A stretch of DNA of 64,000 nucleotides from Helopsaltes ochotensis (lineage: Eukaryota; Chordata; Aves; Passeriformes; Locustellidae): positions 919,144 through 983,143 of the forward strand of contig VXBM01000193.1 in assembly GCA_013400155.1 (NCBI GenBank). The letters are read 5' to 3'. A program made the translations under genes and the position numbers. Positions 1 to 32,160 of the stretch are shown here, piece by piece; position 1 is the stretch's first letter; each line of letters opens with the position of its first letter. Below the pieces are notes generated by a model. It saw only the letters and a list, made by a program, of their open reading frames with translations, made no database searches and was not told where the DNA came from.

Positions 1-1109
1 AATCTGGCACATCTGTGCTCCCAAGACAGTTAAAACCCTTCTCCTCCCCAGGATGCTAGCAAAGATAACTTCTTTGTGTAGTATGCACAGGATACAAATT
101 GTTAACCCAGTTTGTTACACTGCACCAATATTAATACTCCCATCTGCTTCCCTGACTGGCTTCCAGAACAGAAGTTTTAACCACACTGGTAGGTGCTGCC
201 ATGTCTGTGAATTTCAAGTGGAAGGCTGCAGCATTCCTGAGGTTGTCTATAATGAATATTAAATGCCTATAGGATTCCCCCAAGAAAAATAAACTTCCTG
301 GAACTTCCACAAACATTTCTGCGACTAGTTGTGTTTGCATCTGGCTGCCTCCAAGCACATACAACCACTTGAGATTAGGGAGCTAAATCCAATGCCCTTT
401 TAATTTTCCAACGTGCTTTAAAAGAAGGGAATTAGACTGTACAAGTGTGGCAGTAGAAGCTGCTGCTCATACACAGCCCTGCTCATCTGTCTGCTCAAAG
501 TGCAGCATATCCACTTCAATGACAGATGCAAACCACTGGGTGCTGAGGCCAGCTAAAGGCAGGGTGTGATGTGCAGGGCAGAGCGTCACTGCTGCCATGG
601 TGAAAGATGGGAGCTGAATTGATGGCTGATGATGTAAATGCTTTCCACTGCTTAGCTAAGTCTATGTACTCCATAAACCTCCTCTTCTCTCACACTGAGC
701 TTGCTAAAAACAATTGTGCATAGCTTGATTTGCAGCATTAACAACAATGTTGTGCAGGAATCTTTAATGTTATACATATATATATGTATAACATTTGCAT
801 ATTTTAAATACACAGTATTTAGCCAAGAATGATTTCCCTTTCCTTTCAGAAGGATAAACTATTATCTATATACATATATATGTTAATAAAATGTATAAAA
901 TTTATGGAAAAGGATAAAGAAAAAAACACCCAAAAAATCCCAAAACCACAAAACGAAAGGAAAAAAGGTTTCTTATCCCAGCATCATTCAGCTGATCCAG
1001 CCAGAAACAGTACAACTTAAGGCTCGCTATCTCCTGCACGTAACATCGGCTGCATCGTAAGGCCCAACGCTGCATAAAATATTGCCGGAACAGTTTTTAA
1101 GGAACTTAC
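1..1109 (-). other. STARD5: STARD5 intron 3 (partial, runs off the left edge)
   Basis: Non-coding sequence 3' of the readable STARD5 exons on the minus strand. I looked for the next START-domain exon on the minus strand and did not find it, so exons 4 onward must lie left of the window. The stretch is AT-rich and holds a 30-bp perfect palindrome (766-795) and an A-rich segment around 900-965. The open frames at 53-262 and 131-364 show no START-like sequence and no usable splice borders. Confidence 0.6.
766..795. repeat. 30-bp perfect AT-rich palindrome
   Basis: The 15 bases at 766-780 are the exact reverse complement of 781-795, with an alternating TA core and arms reading aatgttatac / gtataacatt. 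The symmetry breaks at the next base on each side. It lies inside the STARD5 intron and could extrude as a hairpin or be a site of AT-dinucleotide instability. Confidence 0.8.
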
Positions 1110-1402
1110 ATCACTGATGGCTTCGATGACCTCGAAGTCCTTCACGTTTTGGTCCCACTTGGTCCTGAGCCCGCCGGCCACGGGCTTTATGCACTCCCAG
1201 ACATTCTGCGGGCTGGCGGGCAGGATGCCTTCCCCCTTGTACCTGCGGGGCACGAAACGAAACCGAACGGCGCTGCTCAACCCTGCCTGGCCCCGGCAGC
1301 CGCGGCAGCACGGCGGGCAGCACCCCGCGCCCCGGCAACGAGCCGTACTCACAGGTTGCCAGCGAACTCCGACGAGGGTCTCCAGGACACCGCGACCTCA
1401 CC
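1110..1402 (-). CDS. STARD5: STARD5, StAR-related lipid transfer protein 5 (exons 2 and 3 only; partial)
   Basis: Two minus-strand exons, 1353-1402 (50 bp) and 1110-1242 (133 bp), join in phase. Exon 2 has acceptor cccgcag and donor gtgagtac; exon 3 has acceptor ccccgcag and donor gtaagttc. The joined peptide contains VSWRPSSEFAGNLYKGEGI, then NVWECIKPVAGGLRTKWDQN and FEVIEAISD, which is the N-terminal part of a START domain of the STARD4/5/6 subfamily. STARD5 is a soluble protein of about 213 residues that carries hydrophobic ligands (cholesterol, oxysterols and bile acids have been reported). About 60 residues of it are visible. Exon 1 with the start codon is probably in the N gap at 1457-1813, and the C-terminal exons lie left of the window. 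STARD4 or STARD6 is possible from sequence alone, but TMC3 as the upstream neighbour on the same strand supports STARD5. Confidence 0.87.
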
Positions 1403-1456
1403 CTGCGGGACGGGAAGCGTTCAGCCCCCGGGCCGGCTCCCGCCCCTCCCCACCGC

Positions 1457-1813
1457 NNNNNNNNNNNNNNNNNNNNNNNNNNNNNNNNNNNNNNNNNNNN
1501 NNNNNNNNNNNNNNNNNNNNNNNNNNNNNNNNNNNNNNNNNNNNNNNNNNNNNNNNNNNNNNNNNNNNNNNNNNNNNNNNNNNNNNNNNNNNNNNNNNNN
1601 NNNNNNNNNNNNNNNNNNNNNNNNNNNNNNNNNNNNNNNNNNNNNNNNNNNNNNNNNNNNNNNNNNNNNNNNNNNNNNNNNNNNNNNNNNNNNNNNNNNN
1701 NNNNNNNNNNNNNNNNNNNNNNNNNNNNNNNNNNNNNNNNNNNNNNNNNNNNNNNNNNNNNNNNNNNNNNNNNNNNNNNNNNNNNNNNNNNNNNNNNNNN
1801 NNNNNNNNNNNNN
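1457..1813. other. Assembly gap (357 N) probably hiding STARD5 exon 1
   Basis: A run of N flanked on both sides by very GC-rich sequence (gggaggggcgggagccgg-type on the minus strand to the left, cccgggcggcgcgg to the right). GC-rich promoter and first-exon sequence is commonly lost from short-read bird assemblies. No STARD5 start codon is visible on either side, so it most likely falls here. Confidence 0.9.
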
Positions 1814-1950
1814 GGCAGAGCCCGGGCGGCGCGGATGGCGCGGCGGGTGTGGTAACGTGCGTGGGATCGGCGGCGGAGCCGTGCTTCCTCAGAGATGGGG
1901 CCGCCCCGCTCTCGTCACTGGTGTAATCCCGGTCCCAGAGAAACAAGCGA
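1814..1950 (-). promoter_or_regulatory. STARD5: Probable STARD5 promoter / 5' UTR edge (CpG-rich)
   Basis: GC- and CpG-rich sequence (several cgg/gcg clusters up to about 1915) directly upstream of the presumed first exon of the minus-strand STARD5 gene. No TATA box is seen, as expected for a CpG-type promoter. The transcription start cannot be placed because of the adjoining gap. GC content falls sharply after about 1950. Confidence 0.5.
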
Positions 1951-2328
1951 AAAACCGACCAACCAGTCTTCAGTATCTCAAGGAAGTTTCAAATTGTAGT
2001 GATGTGTGAAAAACGGGATAGAATTTGGAAACTACGAGTAATGGGAGTCTTTTAAAGGCCACGGATCGAAAGCTTACCGCTGAGAATCTTATCAGGCTGG
2101 TCTGAGGCTCACCAGAAAATTAACAGACGATAAAGGATTTAATCTAGAATTCCAACCCACGTTGTCAAATAACTCCTCTGCCCATGTGATACACTCTAAA
2201 GAAACTCACTATTCTCTCTACTTAACCGTTTTTCCTAATTTGTTTGGGCCACAGCATATTCAAACAAGGCGTATCAAGATCTACTCTAAGTAGCAATTCC
2301 ATTTGCCGGAAGCTGATTCCCTGCTGAA
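1951..2328. other. Short STARD5-TMC3 intergenic spacer
   Basis: AT-richer sequence between the STARD5 promoter edge and the candidate TMC3 polyadenylation signal. Both genes are on the minus strand, so TMC3 transcription ends just upstream of STARD5. No coding signal is seen. Confidence 0.5.
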
Positions 2329-2334
2329 TTTATT
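2329..2334 (-). other. TMC3: Candidate TMC3 polyadenylation signal (AATAAA)
   Basis: On the minus strand this hexamer reads AATAAA and lies about 360 bases past the TMC3 stop codon, which would give a 3' UTR of roughly 380 bases. A variant ATTAAA at 2402-2407 is a second choice. Longer 3' ends reaching toward STARD5 cannot be excluded. Confidence 0.5.
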
Positions 2335-2696
2335 CAGGAAGAATCTTCAGCTCTGGCTGTAGCGGATAAAAAGAGCCTCATGTGATGTATTTTTGTACTG
2401 GTTTAATTGAAGTGCCCCAAGTACATGGCTTTTGATTTTTCAGTAGGCAGAGATTGTGGATTTTGACAGCATAAGAGTAAGGAATAAATTGAAACAAAGA
2501 TTTTCTAAAATTTGCAACGTATCAGTTGTGATGTCAAAGCAAGGTACAATAAAGATTAAAACACAATGTTTTTCTCACCTCGAATGGCTGCATACATCAT
2601 TCTCACAAAAACTATGTCCCAGTTACTCTGATAGACATCAAATAGCAAGCACAACTGCACATACACCGGCTCAAAACACAAAGTTGGGGCACTTTC

Positions 2697-23830
<21,134 letters not shown>

Positions 23831-24100
23831 GGTGCCAGCTGCGGCTCTGCCCCGCGGCCAGGCTGCGAGCTGCGAGCTGCTCCGGCGCCTCGGCAGCGGC
23901 CAAATGTCATTAGGCAGAGAGCAGGGAGCGCTGCGAGCCCTGCGGAGCCGAGGATCGCTGCCGGGGGCTCCAGCCCGGAGAAGAACTGCTGCCTGGCAGT
24001 GCCTTAAAGCCGCAGCACACGGCGGCCGCGCCACCGCCCCGGGAGCCCAGATCAAGGTGGGAAGCAGAGTTCAAAGGTGGCCCAGCTGCATCGCTTGATT
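23831..24100 (-). promoter_or_regulatory. TMC3: TMC3 5' UTR / CpG-rich promoter region
   Basis: A GC- and CpG-rich stretch (cgg/gcg clusters at 23880-24050) directly upstream of the TMC3 start codon, falling to AT-rich sequence beyond about 24100. No TATA box is seen on the minus strand. The exact start site, and any upstream non-coding exon, cannot be fixed from sequence alone. Confidence 0.55.
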
Positions 24101-27100
24101 CTCCGCTGAATTCCCCTTGTTGCGGCTTGGGGACATCCCTCTGAGTGCCATCCCAGGACACTGCACTGGCCTGTTCTGGGTGGCGTCCAACAAACGCTCC
24201 GTAGGTGCTGTTGGTGTTTCTGCTTCCTGTGCTTGAGACAAGGTTCTTGCTTAGGTAAAGCAAGATGGTTTGTGTTTTGACCTTTAGTAACAGAGAAACA
24301 GGCTATGTCGTTCTCCCACGGGCTTCCAATTCTAAAGGTGGAGAGTCCTCTGACATCCTTTCTCTGGTCAGCACGAACACAACCTCTCTGTCAGCATCTC
24401 TGTGATACTGGGCTTGGTAGCCAGGATAGGATAAACTGCTCCAGGTTCTGCTGGGGCCAGGGAAGTGAATTTTCAGTGCTTTTCTCCATCATAGAAGTTA
24501 CAGATATTCTGGTCCCTTTCTTAAAACACAGCAAAATAGACCAAAAATACTAAATACTAACAGTTCCTGCAGCCATGATTTGATGCTCGGAAAGTGGGAG
24601 TGAGAGGCAAAGTTTGCAGAGAGTTTTTACTTGTTCCTAACTTGGTATTTTCTCTCCTTAATAGCTCTGCACTCAGTGCAGCAACAATTTTGATTGCATA
24701 AATCAATGGTCTGTTGTAGTTAACTTTTGTTTGCAGCGTCTGACAAAAAGAACATTTAGTTCTCTCTTCTAAATTTCCTGTAGAGAATAGCACAGGCTGC
24801 TTTTTCTCTCCATCCTGAATTAATCTAAAATCTTGCAATTTGTTGAGAAGCTTTTCCTTTTTACTGTCTATTGTCCTAGACTTATTTAGCTAAATAGCTA
24901 AAGAGCTAAGTAGTTACAAGCCTTACCTTTTGTTACAGTATTGAAAAAATAAGTCCATTTGGTGTAATTCACTTAATTTCTGAGATGACAAGTAAGGACC
25001 AGATAAATATGGTTCTGCATTTCCAAAATGTATCGCACAATAGAGCCCAGAGTTTCTTGTTGGTCTGGTTTGAAACTTCTCCAGAAATCTGGGAGTTCCA
25101 TTAGCACAAAGCACAATGGTAAAGAAATGTCCCGATTCAGAATTCAGCTGTATTCTGCACCACAGAATGTGCCATATGCATGACTATTAAAGCCTGCTAA
25201 AACCCACTGATTATGTGGGGTTTTCTGTGAACTGAACTCTGAGTATCTCTTGCACCCACCTCCTTTATCCACAATAGAGACTTAAACCTCTGGACTCCAG
25301 TTTTCTGCTCTACCATGGATGGATCGCAGAAAAATTTACTTTTTTCGGTACTCTGTTTTATTATTTTTTGTTTGAAGTCTGTAAAACAAAGGCTGTTAGA
25401 GCTTTGACATCTCTTTCTGTACCATTCCTAAATCCTCGAACCTCTGAATGGCTTTCCTATTTGGCTTCAGGTTCACACGACAGAGGAAACATCCCACTAC
25501 CCTCTCTCTGTCAGACCATTCATCAAGTGAAAGCAAACAGCCAAAAGGAATAGATATCAGCCCAGAAGCACATCTCCATTAAAAATCTTATCATCTCTTC
25601 CCAGCTGGAAAAACAAAAGAACTATTCTGGATGCCAGGAACGCCCTTTAGAGCTTAGATGCAAAGAGAACTTCAAACACACCCACATCACCACTTTTTTT
25701 GACATGCCACAAGATACATTTTTCAATTATATCATTTAAAAGCAGGAATATGTTAGTTCAGATGTCCTTCCCTGGCTGTAGTGATTTTCCTTTGCATCTC
25801 AGCCAGTGGCTTAGCACTGGGGGCCAGGTCCTGCTGCCTTAGCTCCTGAGGATAAGTGCCCCTCTAGTCAGGCCACGCTACCACAGCCCATTAGCTCCCT
25901 GCTTATTCCAGCTATGTGCACAAACATTAACCTCATATTGCAGATAAACACTCACTAAGGAAATGCCCCAAAAGGAAGGTTTAGACACAGTAACAGCTTG
26001 AATTCCCCAGAAGACATAAGCTAGATCTCCTAAGTCTGCAGGAGGGAAATCGATCTCTCTCCTTCTATACTACCTCACAGTTTTCCTTGAGATTTTAAAT
26101 GTCCTAGTTTTCATCTGAAGGAACCACAGTGGAGAGATTAAAATCTAATATCATCTATAGTTCCTAGAGATGATTCTATTTCACAAATAAAGTGGTATCC
26201 TGTAATGTCATGGTGTTACAACGCTACCAAACCCATTAAAACACTAACATTACTAATTTACATGGATTTAATTGGCTAGTGTATCTTAACATGTCAGCAA
26301 GGCAGACAATTTTTGCTCCCCTTTGTTAGAAGAAAGCTGAAAGTCTAAAAAAAACAAAGGGACAATTTAAGCCTGATGTTTATACAGCTCTAATAGTGCC
26401 AGTGCTTGAGGCACATACATCACGTGAAGTTACTACCAAACACTAAAAGCACAATGAGCAGCAAGAGACTAATGAATTCCGAGCCCATCGGACAGAAGGA
26501 TGCAGGGAAAACAGAAGGCAGGCTTCAAGAGCTTAGCCCTGAAGTTGGCAACATCCTCGGTTGTCCATGATCCCTGCAATAACCGCTTTAAAGAACTCAA
26601 GTGTTAACTCAGATCACAAAGAGAGTTTTGGTTTTGCTTTTCAACTCAGCCAGCAGTTCAGCAACCAGAACACCCAGCTGCCCATTTCAATATGCTGTAT
26701 CGAATCCAGAAACCTCCTTGGGTTTGTTTTAGTCTGAGTGAATACTACAGGGGTTATAGATTTGATTTCAATTACTATTAACAGGATGTAAAACAGGACA
26801 TTAGCCTTTTACTGCAAAACTTTTAGCTCTCTCTGTGTAATAGGAAGACGCACATTTGATCCATAGGATCATTTTGCATTTTCAAACACTTACCCAGGAA
26901 AGAGCTGGGTTGCTGAACTCTGCTTACTGAAAATTCAAGAAAACAGTAGGCTTTATTCTTTCCCATATAATCTATTCCCATAGAGGTAGAGTTTAAATTT
27001 TAACCAACATTCCAGCACTGCAGTTCAACTTCGGACCTTTTCAAAATCTCCCTGCCTGGGAGATTCAGAACATCATTGATCTCAATTTCAAGGTGAAAAA

Positions 27101-30100
27101 ATAAGAAAGGGACAAGTTTTCCAGCCATCTTTGTAAGAAAAAGAGAATATTATCCCTCCAGATCCATAAGAACATTAAAAAAATGGGGGGGGAAAGCATT
27201 TGGAAACACAGACCAAGACAGCTTGTGTATCTTTAAGTGAACTAATTATCAGTAGCGCTGCAAACATTCACAGACCCCAGTGATAGGTAATGATGCTGTA
27301 GAGCATCCAAGTTTGTTGGATCCAAACATTGAAGCTCCTCATAGCTAGAGGATCTTCACTTGTAGAGCTGAAAGAACTATGATCAAAAGACTCCTCAGTT
27401 AGACTTCAAAGACAGACGTTTCATTCTCAAATTGCAATCTCAATTCACCTGTTTAGTCCCCAGAGGTAACACAGATATGCAGCTGGGCAGAGGAGCAGTT
27501 ATGGGATTTCCAGGGTAACAGTGCCAGAGTCATCATTTTCACAGATTGAAAATAAAATTGATCTACTGAGCTCTGGCAATTCATTCTCTCCCCCTAAGAT
27601 TGTTTGGACAGCCTAATTTCATACAGTAGGTTCTGCTCTTCAAGTTCAGCATTTCATAACTCTTGCTGACATTTATCACACTTGGATCAAGGGGAATGCT
27701 CCCACTGTAGTTCAAGTTTCTTTGTGAATTCACATCCCACATAAAAAAAATTTCATCTTCAAAGCTCCTCCTGTGCAGTTAACTGATATTACAGCATCAT
27801 GAGATGACTATCTTTATTCTTGGAGGAGTATCATGGCTATTAAAATATACATTTCTTTGACAGTACAACTCACAAGAGAATATATTGAAATCAGGAAATT
27901 TTCAGGAGTGTTTTAGAGACCAATGCTAAGACAGAGGCTAAGGAAGGAAACCAAGGGAAGCAAAGGAGCTGAAGACAAACAGAAACAGCCCTATGCCAAG
28001 CCAAGCACCCATGGAAGGGCAGGACAGGCATCATCAGCTTTTACAGCCTGTTCAGCCCTGCCCTGGCCTGCCTGGCTCACTCTCCCTGGGACTTGCGGCT
28101 CTCTACTTTCAGGTGGAAAAAAGGTAATTAGGCACCATCAGAAAACTGATTTTTCAAAAATAATAAATAAGCTGCAGCTTCTTCTGCTGTGAGGAAATCA
28201 GTATTTTGTGCAGCTTTGCCTACCCAGCAGTATCACGTGCATCCCACAGACGTGTACATTTCACCAGAGACCTTTTTGAAAGCACTGTAACCAAATTATT
28301 TTCCAGACTTACGCGAGTTGCTACAAGCCAGACCTAGGAGCCAGTGAAAATTAACAGGATAATTTTAGACTATTTAATAAATAAATAAATTAAAATAATA
28401 TTATTAAAAAAAAAAAAAAAGAAGAAATTTCTCATTTTAGAAGAAGAGAGGAAGAGTTCCAGGAAGAAGAGTTCCAGGAACTGAAAATGGCCAAAAGTAA
28501 CTGAATACCCGGGCTTTCCAGAGTGATGATATTTGGGACAACTTTGTTAGTCAAAAGCCTGGAAGAGTTGGGATATATCTGGAGCAGACATCCATAAAAA
28601 TCTATTTCTAGTTTCCTTGGGTTTTGTAACATCCACTCAATTTCCCAGGCTAAAATCACAGCCTTATTTTAGAGGGTTTGGCGTTGGAATAGTAAGATTA
28701 GTTCACCTACATTTATTGATTAACATCTTCATAAAGGAGGTGTTCATAAAAAATAGGAGAGGAAATTCAGATGAGCTTAATTCACTGCATAGGGAACATC
28801 AGTAATTGTATTACAACCTAGGAGGTTGTTTAGGTACAAAATACTTAACTCATTAGCAAACGGTAATCATCATTTGTCCAAGGAAAAACCACAAATACTG
28901 CTACTCAAATTACTGTCTGCAAAGAGATGAGCTTATTCCTCTTGCTCTCCAGGATATTACATCAATCCTGTACTTGGGAAAGCTGGGGGTACCAGGCTGT
29001 GGTTACATGATCACCTGAATTCAGCAGCTAACACATTAGTTAATAGATCTAGAAATAAACCAAGAAAATATGAAGGAGAAACTCTGAAAGGGTAACAAAA
29101 TAAAAAAGAAAAGTTTTGGATACTTCAAAATATTACACCCTTGCAGAAATCTATTTTTAATATTCTTCACACAAAGACAGTGTGCTAGTGGCTACATGCT
29201 GCAATAATTCAGTGCAATAAAATTGGTCATTTCTTCTTACCTCAAAGACACACCTCTACAACTAAAAATAATGATGTTCAGACTGATGTTTATTAAAAGT
29301 AGGCAAAATGTCATTAATTTTATACAGTCACATGAGCACTGTGCTGCCTGAACTTATTAAATATCAGATGACCTTGAAAGTGCCTGAGTCACGGGCAGTT
29401 CAAGCTGCAACCTAAAAAACCATCCTAAATCTTGTACATTGTCACGTAGTCATTATCTGGACTTTGTACTTCCCTGCCACTGAGAGCTTTTCACATAAAT
29501 TATACAGGAAATGAAGCAAAATGCAATTACAGTCTCCAACAGCTCCGAGGCAGATAGATAGCAAAGGCATACAGCACAGTTCAAGAGTCAGCTTTCAACA
29601 AATGTCACCTATTAGGAAGAATCTAAATGAAACATATATCACTAAGCCTCCCACTTCTAAATTATATCATTATCTCATCACTAGGATAAGCAGTTATAAG
29701 GTTACAGCCATTTCAAATAATCAGCTTTCAAACAGATTTCTCAAAGGGACTTTTCATCTTTGCTTTTACACATCACCATTTGGACTTTCACATATACTAG
29801 AAAATTCTATTATACTATATTAAATTGAGTTATCCCAATGAAAACATCTCTGGTAAGGTTAACCCAGACACTTAATAATCCATTAGCACCCTCGCTTTTT
29901 CAACATAACAAGTTTTCTCATAATAGCTTTTCAGTCTCAAAAGGAAAAGACACAGCTCTGGAACTTCTGAGTGTTCTGAATTGATGGGATTCAGCTGAAC
30001 AGTGGGAACACTGCAATGATGAATAAAATCATATTTTTTCCCCTGCCTTCAGTGGATGGTAAGTCAGCCCCACAGCCTTTGCATTAACTGCTCATAGCCC

Positions 30101-31600
30101 AGTCCTAGGAGACCACACGGAACACTCACATCTTCAAGGGAGGATCCTTTCTTAACCCGTTTTTTTAAAAGGAGGATCTCGGACTTTTTTGTTGCTTGTG
30201 TTTGGGGGGCTTTTATGTGTGCCTCAGTGCAAAAGGATTATAAAAACATTACGAAGTGCAGTTTACAAACATTAGGTCAACACTAACGAAATCTTGATAC
30301 ATATATTTCAAATAGCTCTTTCTTCCCAGGATCTCCCCTTGCAAATACCTTTATGTGCTGCTGAGTTAATTATCACTGAAGTTATGGACATCAAGTGTTT
30401 GAGGCTAAAAGCTACAAGAAAAGCCTCAAATCATAAAGCAATGAAGAGACTTTCTTAGTTACTGTGATAATGATCTCCTTCCTGCCAGCACACATTAAAC
30501 ACACGCTGGTTTTTGTAAGTTCATCTATTGTGTTCACTGGTCTCATGGTACGTTTTATTTCCTCTGTAGGTGGAATGTTTTGAGAAAGCTTTTTAATAGC
30601 CAGCATGGGCTTTGCTAAATTAACCCATCTAAGATTTGAGATGTGCTGTGAAGATGCATATGGGCAGCCCCTAAGGCTCAGCTGAAGCGAAACAGTTTAA
30701 ATCTTAATAAGAAAATTATGACTCACAACCTATCATTAATATTTAGCTTTTCATTATTATTACAGAACAAACTAAGTCTGATTTCTTTTTTTTTTTTTTT
30801 CCACTCCCCTTTCTTGTATTTCCTGCTTATGGTATAATCATTAAGTTCTCATTACAGTATTTAATTTTCACACTTTTAAACAACAGCATATATTCTTCTC
30901 AAGGTTTTAAGATGTGCAGTTCTTTTCACAATTTAAAAATATTTCTAAGGTGACACCTAAATGCGGAATATCTGCATATCAAATATCAATATAATTAAAT
31001 AATTTTTTTTAGGTTTAATTACATGAGTGCAATCTCTTTGCAACTTGTAAATCATCCTAGCTGTTAACTAATACTGGTTTGTTTAATTGGGTAATTGGTT
31101 TTCATGCTTAGAGAATTAAACTAAACCAGCTCCAAGTTAGGAAGCTATTTAATTCAGCCTGTGCAGATCTTTAGATTTGTATTGTATTTCAAAGCACATA
31201 AAGGTGAACAAGAAAACAGAACTACTGAAAATACTGGTTTGTGGTTTAATTAGTCCTTTCAGGATGTGTACTTGTTTTTAAATAGACAACATATCTATCA
31301 ATAGGAAAGAAAAAGTTATGAAAATGGCGACATCTGGGGAAAAAACACAAAAAGAACATGGTTTTAAGTTCTTATATAAAAGTCTTACTTTTTATGAGTA
31401 AAATTATTTTCCTTTGAGGCTCCCTTTCTATTACCACACAATGAATCTTCTGCCATCACAAACACAGATGTTCCCTTAAGTCTGCACAAATGCCAAAAGC
31501 TCTTTGTCTTAATATCCACTCTGGAAGGGTTTCTATGTTAATGAGGATGTATTAGCAATTTATTTAGTAATGTTCCTGCATCTGCTGCTGGTCCTTAGCC
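24101..31600. other. Intergenic AT-rich DNA, no gene recognised
   Basis: About 7.5 kb upstream of TMC3 with only short, unrelated open frames (none over about 100 codons) and no recognisable exon, RNA gene or young transposon. A poly-A run follows an ATAA-rich tract near 28375-28420, and a poly-T run lies near 30786-30801. These may be worn tails of old retroposons, but no body sequence is recognisable. Confidence 0.6.
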
Positions 31601-31884
31601 TTTCCAAGTCAAACATTGCACAAGAGGAGCCTGGAGGAGGGCGAAGCACATAGTGAGCTTTGTAGGCAGCAGCCCCTGGGGGAAGAGGGTGAGGACAGCA
31701 CCCTGCTCCTACCTGTAACATCAGTGTCAATGTGTGGAGAATTTGGTGCCTCCGGGGGTGATCAGTAGGATGAGAACCCCTTTCACCTGCCTGTGACAGG
31801 AGGCTAAGAGTGCAGTCCTAATGCTGAAGGCAAACTGCATTTGCTGGCCTGAATTAAACGCCCCGGTAAATAATTTCACCATTA

Positions 31885-32160
31885 GATGCTGTTTCCAGAC
31901 CCGGGCAGGAGCAAAAGCCATCCCCGCCTCTATATAAGCATAAATCACAGTAAGGATCGGTGCTCCCAGGAGAACTTACGGGACTTGCAGCAACATCCCT
32001 CTCTGCTGGAGGATGCTGGCAGCCCGGCAGCGTTTGATTTTTCCCTGCAGAGAGCGAACGCTCCACCGCGTGGCCAAGCTGCTCCCTCGTACACGGCTGC
32101 TCGCAGAGCTCGCGGCACCCTGGGGGAAAGGTGTTCCACCTCCAAGAACATCTACCTCAA
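31885..32160 (+). promoter_or_regulatory. Candidate TATA-type core promoter in GC-rich islet
   Basis: A local GC-rich segment with several CpGs (for example ccgcgtgg and ctcgcggc) carries TATATAAG at 31931-31938, with a GC-rich flank (ccccgcctc) just 5' of it. A start near 31960 on the plus strand would be expected. Downstream lie small open frames (32013-32207, 64 codons) without family resemblance. It could drive a non-coding RNA, belong to an unrecognised LTR, or be chance. Confidence 0.25.

Noticed and set aside
131..364. 77-codon minus-strand frame near the left edge, considered as the next STARD5 exon
   Set aside because: The translation does not resemble the START domain and lacks an acceptor in the right phase.
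1117..2009. Long frames of 182-286 codons crossing the N gap
   Set aside because: They are open only because N is read as unknown residues. The real coding strand here is minus, with short spliced exons.
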